Positions 8,798 through 17,373 of a DNA stretch of 64,000 nucleotides are shown piece by piece. Made by a program: the position numbers and the translations under genes. The stretch is taken from the NCBI GenBank assembly GCA_947500035.1, contig CANMQP010000007.1:372001-436000 (forward strand), read 5' to 3'. Source of the stretch: an uncultured Kiloniellaceae bacterium (GTDB taxonomy: Bacteria > Pseudomonadota > Alphaproteobacteria > Kiloniellales > Kiloniellaceae). The number at the start of each line of letters is the position of its first letter. Within the stretch, counting starts at the first letter, position 1. The notes beneath the pieces are model-generated. The model did not search any database. It worked only from the letters and a program-made list of their open reading frames with translations, and was not told the DNA's origin.

Positions 8798-8893
8798 GCC
8801 GGCACTGCACCCCGACAATTTCTTAGAACGGAGTGACCTCGAAGCAGGTTTCACGTATCTGCGCTCTCCACAAACGGGAGCGTCGAAAAAACC

Positions 8894-9991
8894 TTAGGTG
8901 GCAGCCGAGACCAGATCACTCTTTGGCGCTGCGATGCTGACTGCCTTTCCAGGAAACGTGAAACGCACGATCGAGCCGACGCCGGTTTCAGGTGCTTCGG
9001 CGCTGATCTCGCCTCCGCGGGAATTAATGAGCCGGCGGATACCAAGGAGTCCGAAACCGCTCTCCGCGCGGAACTTGCCCCCACCCAGAAACACAATGGC
9101 CGGGTCATCAAAACCACGTCCATTATCGCGCACCTCAAACTCAAGATACTCCTCCGCGCCTTCCCGCACCGAGACGCGGACATCGACACTTTCCTTGCCG
9201 GCATGCTTGATCGCGTTGTCCACGAGGTTGCGGAGAATAATCTGCAACGCAATATCATCAGAGAAGAGCTCAGCTTGAACAGACGTGAGCTCGTGCCTGC
9301 TCTGCGGGTCAAGCACCACAAAAATGTTGGCGCAGAGCTCCTCAAGGTCAAAAACCGACTGCCGGGCCTGTGTGTTTGTCGCGCGGGCATAAGACAAGAC
9401 ATCGGTGATCAAAGATGTCGCCTGGACCCCGACGTTCTCCAGGAGGTCGATGAGTTCCAGCTTGCCATCGCCGAGATCTTCAAAATCCTCGCGCAGCATA
9501 AAGGCGATATTCTGGACATTGAGCATAGGTGAGCGCAGGTCATGCGCCGCCATCGAGATGAACTGCTCCATTTCCGAGGTGAGCGCTGTGATCTCCGCAG
9601 AGGCCTGAATCCGGTTCTGGCGCTGTTCGCGTTCAGACGACAGGTCAACGGTTGAACCCACTAATCTACGAACTTGACCATCCGGCTCGCTCAGAGGCGT
9701 CAGGGTTGTTCTGACGGTGCGCTCACCAACTTTTAGCGGCAGCGCGATTTCGTAGCTATCGGCTTTCCCTGACTTTGCCACCATGGCGTGACGCTCGTAG
9801 GCGATGCGGCCCAAACGTCCCGGGTAAACCTCAAGCGCCGTCTTGCCGATCACGTCTTCTCGAGGGATTGCGCTCCTGTCAACTGCCGCCTGGTTCCAGG
9901 CAATGTACTGAAGCCAATTGGACGGCCTGAGATCCAGCACGAATACCGGATTGCCGATGCTGTCCAAGAGGTCAAGTTCGCTTCGCTCCAT
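8894..9991 (-). CDS. PAS-domain sensor histidine kinase, cytoplasmic
   Basis: A protein of 365 residues without membrane segments. A PAS domain covers about residues 5-125. A HisKA-type dimerisation domain follows with the phospho-acceptor His150 in AAHDLRSP. The HATPase domain has N box NLVDNAIKH at 255-263, G1 DNGRGF at 289-294 and G2 GFGLLGI at 312-318. It should autophosphorylate in response to an internal ligand or redox signal bound by PAS. No response regulator is nearby, so its partner is elsewhere. The gene stands alone between two long non-coding regions, with an AT-rich upstream segment at about 10080-10260. Confidence 0.88.
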   Translation of the reverse strand: MERSELDLLDSIGNPVFVLDLRPSNWLQYIAWNQAAVDRSAIPREDVIGKTALEVYPGRLGRIAYERHAMVAKSGKADSYEIALPLKVGERTVRTTLTPLSEPDGQVRRLVGSTVDLSSEREQRQNRIQASAEITALTSEMEQFISMAAHDLRSPMLNVQNIAFMLREDFEDLGDGKLELIDLLENVGVQATSLITDVLSYARATNTQARQSVFDLEELCANIFVVLDPQSRHELTSVQAELFSDDIALQIILRNLVDNAIKHAGKESVDVRVSVREGAEEYLEFEVRDNGRGFDDPAIVFLGGGKFRAESGFGLLGIRRLINSRGGEISAEAPETGVGSIVRFTFPGKAVSIAAPKSDLVSAAT

Positions 9992-10661
9992 AACCCAGAA
10001 CCATTCAAGCGTTCACTGTGTTGGCGCCGCATCGGGCTTGACGAGCAGAAGAGGCAGACATGTTTACTTCGAGGGCCACATTCGCGCCAAACGACTGATA
10101 GTTATGGTGGTTATCATAGCACTGTTTCGAAAAATTTAACATTGAGCGCCGCCAAGAAAAATGCAGAAACATCTCAAGAAGAAATACAACTCTATTTGGT
10201 GTATTATTCTGTGAGAAATTTACACAAATTGGCTTATTCTTGACGCAGTATTGCAAGGAATACGAATACAGCTAAGTCTTTCAACAGCAGACGTTGGATA
10301 TCAAGGTCAAGCACTCAACTCAACCGGCGCTGACGCAAGAAACATAGCTTGGCGAGCTTGCCGTGCGGCGGGCGCGCCGCGCCAGACAAGAAGGGAACGA
10401 ACTTGACCGACGCAAGCTCTCCCCAAAAAAACCTTTGGGCACGCCCTCAGCCAACTCACACCTAACCACGATCGAATTTTAATTCGGGTCCAAGCCCGGT
10501 CTCGCAGAGCAAGATTTTCCGCGAAATCCAGAGTGTGACCGTCCGAACAAGGTTCGAACCCGGGGTAAATGGGAGGGCGGCCATTTCTGAAGAAATGCCG
10601 CGCCTGTTCTAACTAAATTCGAACCATGGTCTGAACGAGAGGGCGGCCATTTCAGAGGAAA
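9992..10661. other. Long intergenic region between histidine kinase and tRNA-Arg
   Basis: About 670 bases with no supportable gene. Positions 10080-10260 are clearly richer in A and T than the surroundings and probably include the kinase promoter. Near 10365-10380 there is a GC-rich inverted repeat (GCGGCG/CGCCGC). From 10551 onward come repeats related to the tRNA 3' end, listed separately. Confidence 0.5.
10573..10604 (-). repeat. Palindromic repeat, copy 1 (tRNA-Arg 3'-end derived)
   Basis: A 32-base element matching copy 2 (10639-10670) at 29 of 32 positions. It forms a hairpin with arms containing GCCATTTC and GAAATG. A T-arm-like TTCGAACC motif lies beyond it at 10618-10625 and another just before it at 10552-10559. 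The unit looks like a degenerate duplicate of the tRNA-Arg 3' end plus its downstream hairpin. Confidence 0.6.
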
Positions 10662-10670
10662 TGGCGCGCC
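10639..10670 (-). repeat. Palindromic repeat, copy 2, overlapping the tRNA-Arg 3' end
   Basis: This copy includes the encoded CCA and part of the acceptor stem of the tRNA-Arg. Read in the direction of tRNA transcription it can fold as GGGCGCGCCATTTC pairing with GAAATGGCCGCCC, with one bulged base. It may act in 3' processing or termination, although no T-tract follows directly. The spacing to copy 1 is 66 bases start to start. Confidence 0.6.
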
Positions 10671-10738
10671 CGTAGGGATTCGAACCCCAAACCTCCTGAT
10701 TCGTAGTCAGGTGCTCTATCCAGTTGAGCTACGGGCAC
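10662..10738 (-). tRNA. tRNA-Arg (anticodon ACG)
   Basis: Seventy-seven bases including an encoded CCA (complement of 10662-10664). The acceptor stem GTGCCCG pairs with CGGGCGC, with one G-U pair. The D-arm reads GCTCAACTGGATAGAGC, the anticodon loop is CTACGAA with anticodon ACG, and the T-loop is TTCGAAT. In bacteria the ACG wobble base is normally converted to inosine by TadA to read CGU, CGC and CGA. No other tRNA is nearby. Confidence 0.95.
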
Positions 10739-11135
10739 GCCGAGCAACCAAGGTTGCAGCTTCTTGGTGAAGCGGGGCGGACACTACTTTAAGCCCGCCG
10801 CTCGTGCAAGCCCCAGAATGACAGAAAATTTACGTTGTCTTTCCGGTACGTTTGCGGACCTGGAACGCGCCGATTTCCGCCAAAACTGCGGCTCTACCAT
10901 CGGCTGTCGCGATTCTAGAGAGCGAAAATACTAATGCTAGCGAATCCCGCTGTTTTTCCCGGATAATCTCATTTCGAGTCGTCTGAGGGAGCGCAGGAAG
11001 CTTTACAAGAGCCGGAAGCTTTGCAAAGGCCAAAACCTCTTGCAGAGAGCGTAGCCTCACAGAGGGCTGACAATAGAATTGCAGGGACCGAGCACGAGCA
11101 GTCTGGACCCTGCGGAAAGCCGGGACATCGTAACA
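10739..11135. other. Upstream region of the sarcosine oxidase operon
   Basis: About 400 bases between tRNA-Arg and soxB without a supportable gene. A 13-base direct repeat, GGAAGCTTTRCAA, occurs at 10996-11008 and 11014-11026, one helical turn and a half apart. This spacing could suit a regulator. No consensus promoter was identified. Confidence 0.4.
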
Positions 11136-12398
11136 ATGGGCCACTACTCCGTATTTTCTCTGGTCAAGAACGCCATGACCGGTCACAGGAACTGGCAGCG
11201 CGCCTGGCGCTCGCCGGATCCCAAGCCGAAGTATGACGTGATCATCGTCGGCGGCGGCGGACACGGACTGGCGACCGCCTACTATCTGGCGAAGGAACAC
11301 GGTATCACCAACGTGGCCGTCATCGAAAAGGGCTGGCTGGGTGGCGGCAATGTCGGACGCAATACGACAATTGTGCGCTCAAACTACATGCTGCCCGCCA
11401 ACACCCGCTTCTACGAATGGAGCATGAAGCTGTGGGAAGGCCTGTCCCAGGATCTCAACTACAATGTGATGTTCTCCTCGCGCGGCGTCTTGAACCTGGC
11501 TCACACACCGGCGCAGATCGACGCCTATGCCCGCCGCGGAAACTCCATGCGCCTGCAGGGCGTCGACGCCGAGTTGCTGGACCGGGATCAGGTCGCGAGG
11601 ATGGTCCCGGGGCTCGACGTCTCTGAGGCCGCGCGCTTTCCCGTTATCGGGGGGCTCTGCCAACCGCGCGGCGGCACGGCGCGTCACGATGCTGTGGCGT
11701 GGGGCTATGCGCGCGGAGCCAGTGACCGCGGCGTGGATATCATCGAACAGTGCGAAACCACCGGCTTTCTCTTTGACGACCAGGGGAGGGTCAGCGGCGT
11801 CAAAACCACACGAGGCGATATCCGGGCCGCCAAGGTCGGCGTGGCGGTCGCAGGCAATACCAGCAACGTGTTGAGAACTGCAGGTGTCGAAAGACTGCCA
11901 ATCGAAAGCCATGTGTTGCAGGCCTTCGTCTCAGAACCCTTAAAGCCCCTAATCGATACGGTTGTAACCTTTGGTGCGGGACACCTCTACATCTCGCAGT
12001 CAGATAAAGGCGGGCTGGTGTTCGGTGGCGATATCGACGGTTATAATTCCTATGCACAACGCGGCAATCTGCCGATCGTCGAACACGTTGCCGCCATGGC
12101 GGTGGCGATGTTTCCGAACCTGAGCCGCTTGCGCCTGCTGCGCCATTGGGGCGGGATCATGGATATGTCCATGGACGGCAGCCCGATCATCACAACCGGA
12201 CCTCTTGAAGGCCTCTATTTGAATGCCGGCTGGTGTTACGGCGGCTTCAAGGCGACCCCGGCTTCGGGCTGGTGTTTCGCCTGGACCATCGCGAAAGACC
12301 AGCCGCACGCGCTCAACGCGGACTTCACGCTGGAGCGCTTCCATCAAGGCCGGACCATCGACGAGCGGGGCGCAGGACCGCAGCCGCGCCTCCATTAA
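11136..12398 (+). CDS. soxB: Sarcosine oxidase, beta subunit
   Basis: A protein of 420 residues. As part of the heterotetrameric enzyme it oxidises sarcosine (N-methylglycine) to glycine, with transfer of the methyl carbon to tetrahydrofolate and formation of H2O2. The FAD motif VIIVGGGGHGLATAYYLA begins at about residue 35. The stretch GGTARHDAVAWGYARG contains His184, the likely covalent FMN attachment site by family comparison. The start at ATG 11136 gives the normal MGHYSVFSL N-terminus; an earlier in-frame start adds 19 unrelated residues. First gene of soxBDAG. Confidence 0.95.
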   Translation: MGHYSVFSLVKNAMTGHRNWQRAWRSPDPKPKYDVIIVGGGGHGLATAYYLAKEHGITNVAVIEKGWLGGGNVGRNTTIVRSNYMLPANTRFYEWSMKLWEGLSQDLNYNVMFSSRGVLNLAHTPAQIDAYARRGNSMRLQGVDAELLDRDQVARMVPGLDVSEAARFPVIGGLCQPRGGTARHDAVAWGYARGASDRGVDIIEQCETTGFLFDDQGRVSGVKTTRGDIRAAKVGVAVAGNTSNVLRTAGVERLPIESHVLQAFVSEPLKPLIDTVVTFGAGHLYISQSDKGGLVFGGDIDGYNSYAQRGNLPIVEHVAAMAVAMFPNLSRLRLLRHWGGIMDMSMDGSPIITTGPLEGLYLNAGWCYGGFKATPASGWCFAWTIAKDQPHALNADFTLERFHQGRTIDERGAGPQPRLH

Positions 12399-12429
12399 TC
12401 CGAGCTTTTCCTATCCCGAGGTTTCATCA

Positions 12430-12738
12430 ATGCGTATTCCCTGTCCCACCTGCGGCGAACGTGATGTCGGTGAGTTCACCTACGGCGGCGATGCAACAGT
12501 CGCCCGTCCGGCCATGGACGAGACCGATCCCGCGGTCTGGAACCGCTTCGTCTACGACCGCGAAAATCCACGTGGTGCTCACCTGGAATTCTGGCAACAC
12601 ACCGGGGGCTGCCGGGCGTGGATCAAACTGCAGCGCAACGTTCTGACGCACGAGGTTGGCGCCTCCGAACTGGTCGGCCCCTGGTCAAAGCCGTCGGAAA
12701 AGGACGCGCAGACCAAAAGACAGGAGCCCGTGGAATGA
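12430..12738 (+). CDS. soxD: Sarcosine oxidase, delta subunit
   Basis: A small zinc protein of 102 residues. The four expected zinc ligands are visible: Cys5 and Cys8 in RIPCPTCGERD, and His57 and Cys61 in WQHTGGC. It stabilises the tetramer. It starts 31 bases after soxB, and its TGA overlaps the soxA ATG (ATGA at 12735-12738), implying coupled translation. Longer in-frame starts upstream lie inside soxB and are not used. Confidence 0.95.
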   Translation: MRIPCPTCGERDVGEFTYGGDATVARPAMDETDPAVWNRFVYDRENPRGAHLEFWQHTGGCRAWIKLQRNVLTHEVGASELVGPWSKPSEKDAQTKRQEPVE

Positions 12739-15700
12739 GCGGATATCGTCTAAAGAGCGGCGGCCTCGTCGATCGCAGCAAACGGCTCAATTTCACCTTC
12801 GACGGCAAGCGCTACGGCGGCTTTGCCGGCGACACACTGGCGTCTGCCCTTCTGGCCAACGGAGTCTCGCTCTTCGGCCGCAGTTTTAAGTACCACCGGC
12901 CGCGCGGTGTCTATTCGGCAGGCCCGGAAGAGCCCAATGCCCTGGTCACCCTGCGCAACGCTGGCCGGTCCGAACCCAATACAAAAGCCACCGTGGTTGA
13001 GCTTTACGAAGGGCTCGAGGCCCATAGTCAAAACCGCTGGCCAAACCTGCAGTACGATTTACTCAGTATCAACCAGATCGGCGGTCCCATGTTAGTCGCG
13101 GGTTTTTATTATAAAACCTTCATGGGACCGACCCGCAAAGCCTGGATGCTTTACGAGCACTTTATTCGCAAGGCAGCAGGCCTGGGTGCCGCCTCGAAAG
13201 AAGCCGACCCGGACCGTTACGAGAAATCCAACCTCTTCTGCGACGTGCTGGTCGTGGGCGCCGGCCCGGCAGGCCTGGCAGCAGCCCTCGCAGCAGGGCG
13301 GGCAGGCGCGCGCGTTGTGCTGGCGGACGAAAACGCACAGGCCGGTGGCGCGTTGCTTGGCGAAAAAGAAGAAACAATTGACAGCCTGCCGGCGCAGGAT
13401 TGGGTCGCGCAAAGCCTCGCAGAACTCGCCGCCCTGCCCGACGTTTCCATCATGCCGCGCACCACAGTCTACGGCTACTACGACCATAACGTTCTGGGCG
13501 CAGTCGAACGGGTGGCCGATCATTTCGCCACGCCGAACGCGCATCAAGCGCGCCAAAAACACTGGACCATCCGCTGCGCTTCAGTGGTCCTCGCAACCGG
13601 GGCCATTGAGCGGCCGATTGTCTTTGATGGTAACGATAAACCCGGCGTCATGCTGGCGGATTCGGCGCGCCGCTTTGCTCTTCGTCAGGGCATCGCAGTG
13701 GGCCGGAAAGTCGTCGTTTTTACCAACAATGACTCGGCCTATCGGTCAGCCGTGGACCTCAAAGACGCCGGCGTCGAAATCGCCGCCATTGTCGATCCGC
13801 GGGGTGATCTTTCCAGTCCATTGAAAGGTGCCGTTCAAACCCGCGGCATCCGTTTGCTGACCGCCCACGTCGTCACGGGCGCCAAGGGTGGCAATGCCTT
13901 AAAGACAGTCGAAATCGCACCCTTCAATCCCGAAAGTCAGACCGTGGGTGAATCCAGGGAGTGGATAGCAGCGGACAGCCTCGCAGTATCCGGGGGCTGG
14001 ACACCAACGATCCACCTGGCAAGTCAGGCCGGCGGCAAGCCGGTCTTCAACGCAGAAATCGCCTCCTTCGTTCCCGGCGAAGCCCTGCAGAACTGGCGTG
14101 CGGCAGGCGCCTGCAAGGGCGATCTTGCGTTGAAAGACTGCTTGTCGGCCGGAGCCAATGCAGGCGCCTTGGCGGCAAAGGATGCCGGGTTTGCATCCGG
14201 CACCACACCCGCCTTCGACGTGACGCTCCCCGCACATGCAGGCAGTGGCGGCTCACTTTATCCCCTCTGGGAGGTCACACGCCCGAAAGGACCGAAGGGC
14301 AAAAAATTCGTCGACCTGCAACACGATGTCACGGCGCAAGACGTCCGGCTGGCTCAATGCGAGGGCTTCGAGTCCGTCGAGCACTTGAAGCGCTACACGA
14401 CCCTGGGCATGGCCGCCGATCAGGGCAAAACCTCGAATGTGAACGGGCTTGCACTGATGGCCGCCGCGCTCGAACGCTCGATACCCGAGGTCGGCACGAC
14501 ACGTTTCCGCCCACCTTACACACCCGTAGCCCTCGGTGCGCTTGCCGGACGGGAAACCGGTTTTCACATCAGCCCGGTCCGGCGCACGCCCATGCACGAT
14601 CTGCATGTGAAAGCCGGCGCGGACATGCTGACGGCCGGTCAGTGGATGCGCCCGCAGGTCTATCGCAAGTCGGGAGAAGACGTCTTTGATGCCTATGTCC
14701 GCGAAGCCAGAAGGGTGCGTGAAGGCGTCGGCATGGTTGACGTCTCCACCCTGGGCAAGATCGATGTTCAAGGACCGGATGCACAGGAATTCCTCAACCG
14801 CGTCTATAGCAACGGCTTTAAAACCCTTGCCGTCGGCAAAGCACGCTATGGCCTGATGCTGCGTGAAGACGGATGTCTCTTCGACGACGGAACGACCTGG
14901 CGGCTCGGTGAGACCCGGTATCTGATGACAACAACGACCGCCAATGCCGCAGGCGTCTTGTCACATCTGGAGTTTCTGCTTGCGACCGTCTGGCCGGAAA
15001 TGCGCGTCCAGGTCACTTCCGTCACAGAGCAGTGGGCCGGAATTGCGGTCGCCGGACCTAAAAGCCGCGCCCTCCTGCAAAGCGTGATCGAAGACCTCGA
15101 TCTCTCCAATGAAGGCGTGCCTTTCATGGGCGTCTGTCCCGCAACCCTGGACGATATTCCGGTACTGGTCGCCCGCCTCTCCTTCTCCGGCGAACTCGCC
15201 TATGAAGTCTACGCCGGATCGAACTACGGCGCGGCGCTATGGGAGAAGCTCATGTTGGCGGGCGAGGCCTACGACCTTGTGCCGTACGGGACCGAAGCCC
15301 TTGGCACGCTGCGCATCGAGAAGGGTCATGTAGCCGGACCGGAACTGGACGGCCGCACGACGGCAAGGGACCTTGGGCTCGGCGGCATGACCTCACGCAA
15401 AAAGCATTACATCGGCCGCCCACTCATGGAACGCGAAGCACTGAACGAAGATAACCGGCAAAGACTGGTCGGCGTGATCTCGTCGAACGGAACGCCCCTG
15501 CGCGCCGGATCGCACCTGGTTGAGGGTAAAACCGCGGAACAACCGGGCCGCAGTCTCGGGCATGTTTCTTCCACCACCTATAGCCCGGCAATCGACAAAT
15601 TTATTGCCTTGGCTCTGCTTGAGGGCGGATGGGAAGAGAATAAGGACCGCAGACTTTTCGCGGCCGACCCTCTGCGGGGCGGACACGACCCGGTTGAGGT

Positions 15701-15749
15701 CGTCTCTCCCTGCTTCTTCGATAAAGACGGGAGCCGGATGCATGTCTAG
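12735..15749 (+). CDS. soxA: Sarcosine oxidase, alpha subunit
   Basis: A protein of 1004 residues, the normal length. The N-terminal 2Fe-2S-like fold without cysteine ligands (residues 1-100) leads into a pyridine nucleotide-disulfide oxidoreductase core with VGAGPAGLAAALAAGRAG from residue 174. The C-terminal part, from about 620, is a glycine-cleavage T-protein/DMGDH-like domain that binds tetrahydrofolate and receives the methyl carbon. The start is set by the ATGA overlap with soxD. The reading frame is open for 13 codons past typical family landmarks and ends within the soxG start (ATG at 15742). Confidence 0.95.
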   Translation: MSGYRLKSGGLVDRSKRLNFTFDGKRYGGFAGDTLASALLANGVSLFGRSFKYHRPRGVYSAGPEEPNALVTLRNAGRSEPNTKATVVELYEGLEAHSQNRWPNLQYDLLSINQIGGPMLVAGFYYKTFMGPTRKAWMLYEHFIRKAAGLGAASKEADPDRYEKSNLFCDVLVVGAGPAGLAAALAAGRAGARVVLADENAQAGGALLGEKEETIDSLPAQDWVAQSLAELAALPDVSIMPRTTVYGYYDHNVLGAVERVADHFATPNAHQARQKHWTIRCASVVLATGAIERPIVFDGNDKPGVMLADSARRFALRQGIAVGRKVVVFTNNDSAYRSAVDLKDAGVEIAAIVDPRGDLSSPLKGAVQTRGIRLLTAHVVTGAKGGNALKTVEIAPFNPESQTVGESREWIAADSLAVSGGWTPTIHLASQAGGKPVFNAEIASFVPGEALQNWRAAGACKGDLALKDCLSAGANAGALAAKDAGFASGTTPAFDVTLPAHAGSGGSLYPLWEVTRPKGPKGKKFVDLQHDVTAQDVRLAQCEGFESVEHLKRYTTLGMAADQGKTSNVNGLALMAAALERSIPEVGTTRFRPPYTPVALGALAGRETGFHISPVRRTPMHDLHVKAGADMLTAGQWMRPQVYRKSGEDVFDAYVREARRVREGVGMVDVSTLGKIDVQGPDAQEFLNRVYSNGFKTLAVGKARYGLMLREDGCLFDDGTTWRLGETRYLMTTTTANAAGVLSHLEFLLATVWPEMRVQVTSVTEQWAGIAVAGPKSRALLQSVIEDLDLSNEGVPFMGVCPATLDDIPVLVARLSFSGELAYEVYAGSNYGAALWEKLMLAGEAYDLVPYGTEALGTLRIEKGHVAGPELDGRTTARDLGLGGMTSRKKHYIGRPLMEREALNEDNRQRLVGVISSNGTPLRAGSHLVEGKTAEQPGRSLGHVSSTTYSPAIDKFIALALLEGGWEENKDRRLFAADPLRGGHDPVEVVSPCFFDKDGSRMHV

Positions 15750-16341
15750 TCTGGTTTATGCTCTTGCAGAAACAGCGCGCCCCGGCATTTACGGCGCGTC
15801 TCGCGCGGAAGGACCGGGCCTTGAGGTGACGGAGCTTCGTCCGGTGACCATGCTGCAGCTCGACGCCTGGCCGGATACAAAAGAGACGCTCGAAGCCATC
15901 TTGGGCGACCAGTTGAAACTCGAGGTTCCCGTGACGCCGGGCCAAGCCAATGTTTCGCCGGAAGGCACTCTCATGGTGATTGCCCCAGGCCGTTACCTGC
16001 TGGTGAGCGATAGCGGAGATATCACACGGAGTCTGTCGGAAAATATAGCGGTCGAAATCGGTGTCCTCACCGACCTGAGTCATGCCCGGGCCGGAATCAG
16101 GATCAGCGGTCGCAACGCCGCGGACGTACTGCTCAAGGGCGTCGCAATCGATCTCGATATCAGGAGCTTCCCGTCGGGATCGGTGGCCCAAAGCAGCTTT
16201 CACCATGTAGGCTTGACGCTGCACAGGAAGGACGAAACGACATTCGATCTCTTCGTTTTTCGCGGTTTCGCAGTCTCGTTTTGGAAAGCTCTGACTGATG
16301 CGGCATTAGAATACGGATACGAGGTGACGAGTCCGGCTTGA
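15742..16341 (+). CDS. soxG: Sarcosine oxidase, gamma subunit
   Basis: A protein of 199 residues, related to the T-protein fold. It overlaps the end of soxA by eight bases, which fixes the start at 15742. The C-terminal pattern LFVFRGFAVSFWKALTDAALEYGYEV is typical of SoxG. It completes the four-subunit enzyme. Its stop is only five bases from the stop of the convergent LysR gene, so there is no room for a separate terminator. Confidence 0.9.
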   Translation: MSSLVYALAETARPGIYGASRAEGPGLEVTELRPVTMLQLDAWPDTKETLEAILGDQLKLEVPVTPGQANVSPEGTLMVIAPGRYLLVSDSGDITRSLSENIAVEIGVLTDLSHARAGIRISGRNAADVLLKGVAIDLDIRSFPSGSVAQSSFHHVGLTLHRKDETTFDLFVFRGFAVSFWKALTDAALEYGYEVTSPA

Positions 16342-16346
16342 ACAGG

Positions 16347-17273
16347 CTAGGTCTGGGCCGCACTGTCCCAATAGGGTGGAGATCCAAACCGCTGGGCCAG
16401 AAAGTCAATGAACGCGCTGACCTTTTTCGACCCACGCCGGTTGGGCAGATAGACCGCGTGGATTCCCTCGCCTGACTCACCGGCGTTTACCTCCCACCCG
16501 CTCAAGAGTCTTCGTAAACGGCCGGTGTTGATGTCGGCCCCGATCAACCAACTGGGCATCAGAATAATTCCCGCGCCATCAATTGCGGCGGTGCGCAGCA
16601 GTTCGGAGTTGTTGGCCCGCAGACGGCCCTTCACGCGCACGGACTGTCCGCCTGAGGCACCGGCGAACCTCCAGTGTTGATCCCCCTTGCTGTAGGAAAA
16701 GGTCAGGCAATCATGCGCCGTCAGATCCGACGGCACACGCGGTGTGCCGCGCTCCGCAAGGTAAGCCGGACTGGCGCAGAGCACACGGCGGTGTGGCGCC
16801 AGTTTTCGCGCCACCAGGCTGGACGAGGTCAGGCTGCCGATCCGGACGGCCAGATCGACGCGCTCCTCAACGAGGTTCACCACGCCATCGCTCAAGAACA
16901 GGTCGAGTTCGATGTCCGGACAGGCCCGTAAGAACTCCGGGATCGCCGGTGCGATGTGAAGCCGGGCAAAGGCAACCGGCAGCGAGACGCGCAGGAGACC
17001 GCGCGGAGGCCCCTCCAGTTCACTGACACTCCGCTTGGCTTCTTCCAAATCCTCAAGAATCCGGACCGCCTGCTCGAAGTAGCTCGCGCCGGCATCGGTC
17101 AGCGTAACACTGCGCGTCGAGCGATTGAGAAGCAGGGTGCCGAGGTGCTTCTCCAACGCGTTCACCTGACGCGTCAAGGACGACGTGGCCATCCCCATGC
17201 CGCGCGCGGCCTTGGCGAATCCGCCTTCCTCAACGACAGACACGAACCCCTTACAGGCCGCAAAAACATCCAT
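16347..17273 (-). CDS. LysR-family transcriptional regulator
   Basis: A protein of 308 residues. The winged-helix DNA-binding domain is at 1-60 (GFAKAARGMGMATSSLTRQVNALEKHLGTLLLNR), followed by the periplasmic-binding-like effector domain from about 90. It resembles the DsdC/AaeR-like group that binds small acids or aromatic compounds. It faces the FrnE-like gene at 17374 across 100 bases holding an AT-rich inverted repeat and a Fur-box-like sequence, so it probably controls that divergent pair. It is convergent with soxG; control of sox is possible but less likely from the arrangement. Confidence 0.88.
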   Translation of the reverse strand: MDVFAACKGFVSVVEEGGFAKAARGMGMATSSLTRQVNALEKHLGTLLLNRSTRSVTLTDAGASYFEQAVRILEDLEEAKRSVSELEGPPRGLLRVSLPVAFARLHIAPAIPEFLRACPDIELDLFLSDGVVNLVEERVDLAVRIGSLTSSSLVARKLAPHRRVLCASPAYLAERGTPRVPSDLTAHDCLTFSYSKGDQHWRFAGASGGQSVRVKGRLRANNSELLRTAAIDGAGIILMPSWLIGADINTGRLRRLLSGWEVNAGESGEGIHAVYLPNRRGSKKVSAFIDFLAQRFGSPPYWDSAAQT

Positions 17274-17296
17274 CTGCCTACCTTTGCAGAAAACGC

Positions 17297-17328
17297 AATA
17301 ATGATAACCATTTTCGCTATATTATCAT
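17297..17328. promoter_or_regulatory. Fur-box-like sequence and AT-rich inverted repeat
   Basis: Bases 17297-17315 match the classical 19-base Fur box (GATAATGATAATCATTATC) at 16 of 19 positions. An overlapping inverted repeat, ATGATAA at 17301-17307 and TTATCAT at 17322-17328, has the size of a LysR operator. It sits between the divergent LysR and FrnE-like genes. Which protein binds is undecided. Confidence 0.5.
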
Positions 17329-17373
17329 CAATACTGATCGATGCCATCTTCCTGAACAGAAAGGAGACGCGAA

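Noticed and set aside
10830-11300. Open frame of 156 codons on the minus strand with a KLPAL repeat
   Set aside because: It overlaps the start of soxB in antisense, and the repeat merely reflects the direct DNA repeat at 10996-11026. No ribosome binding site is seen.
16347-17273. LysR gene as the dedicated regulator of soxBDAG
   Set aside because: It is convergent with soxG, not divergent from soxB, and the operator-like repeat lies on its other side next to the FrnE-like gene. The link is possible but unsupported.
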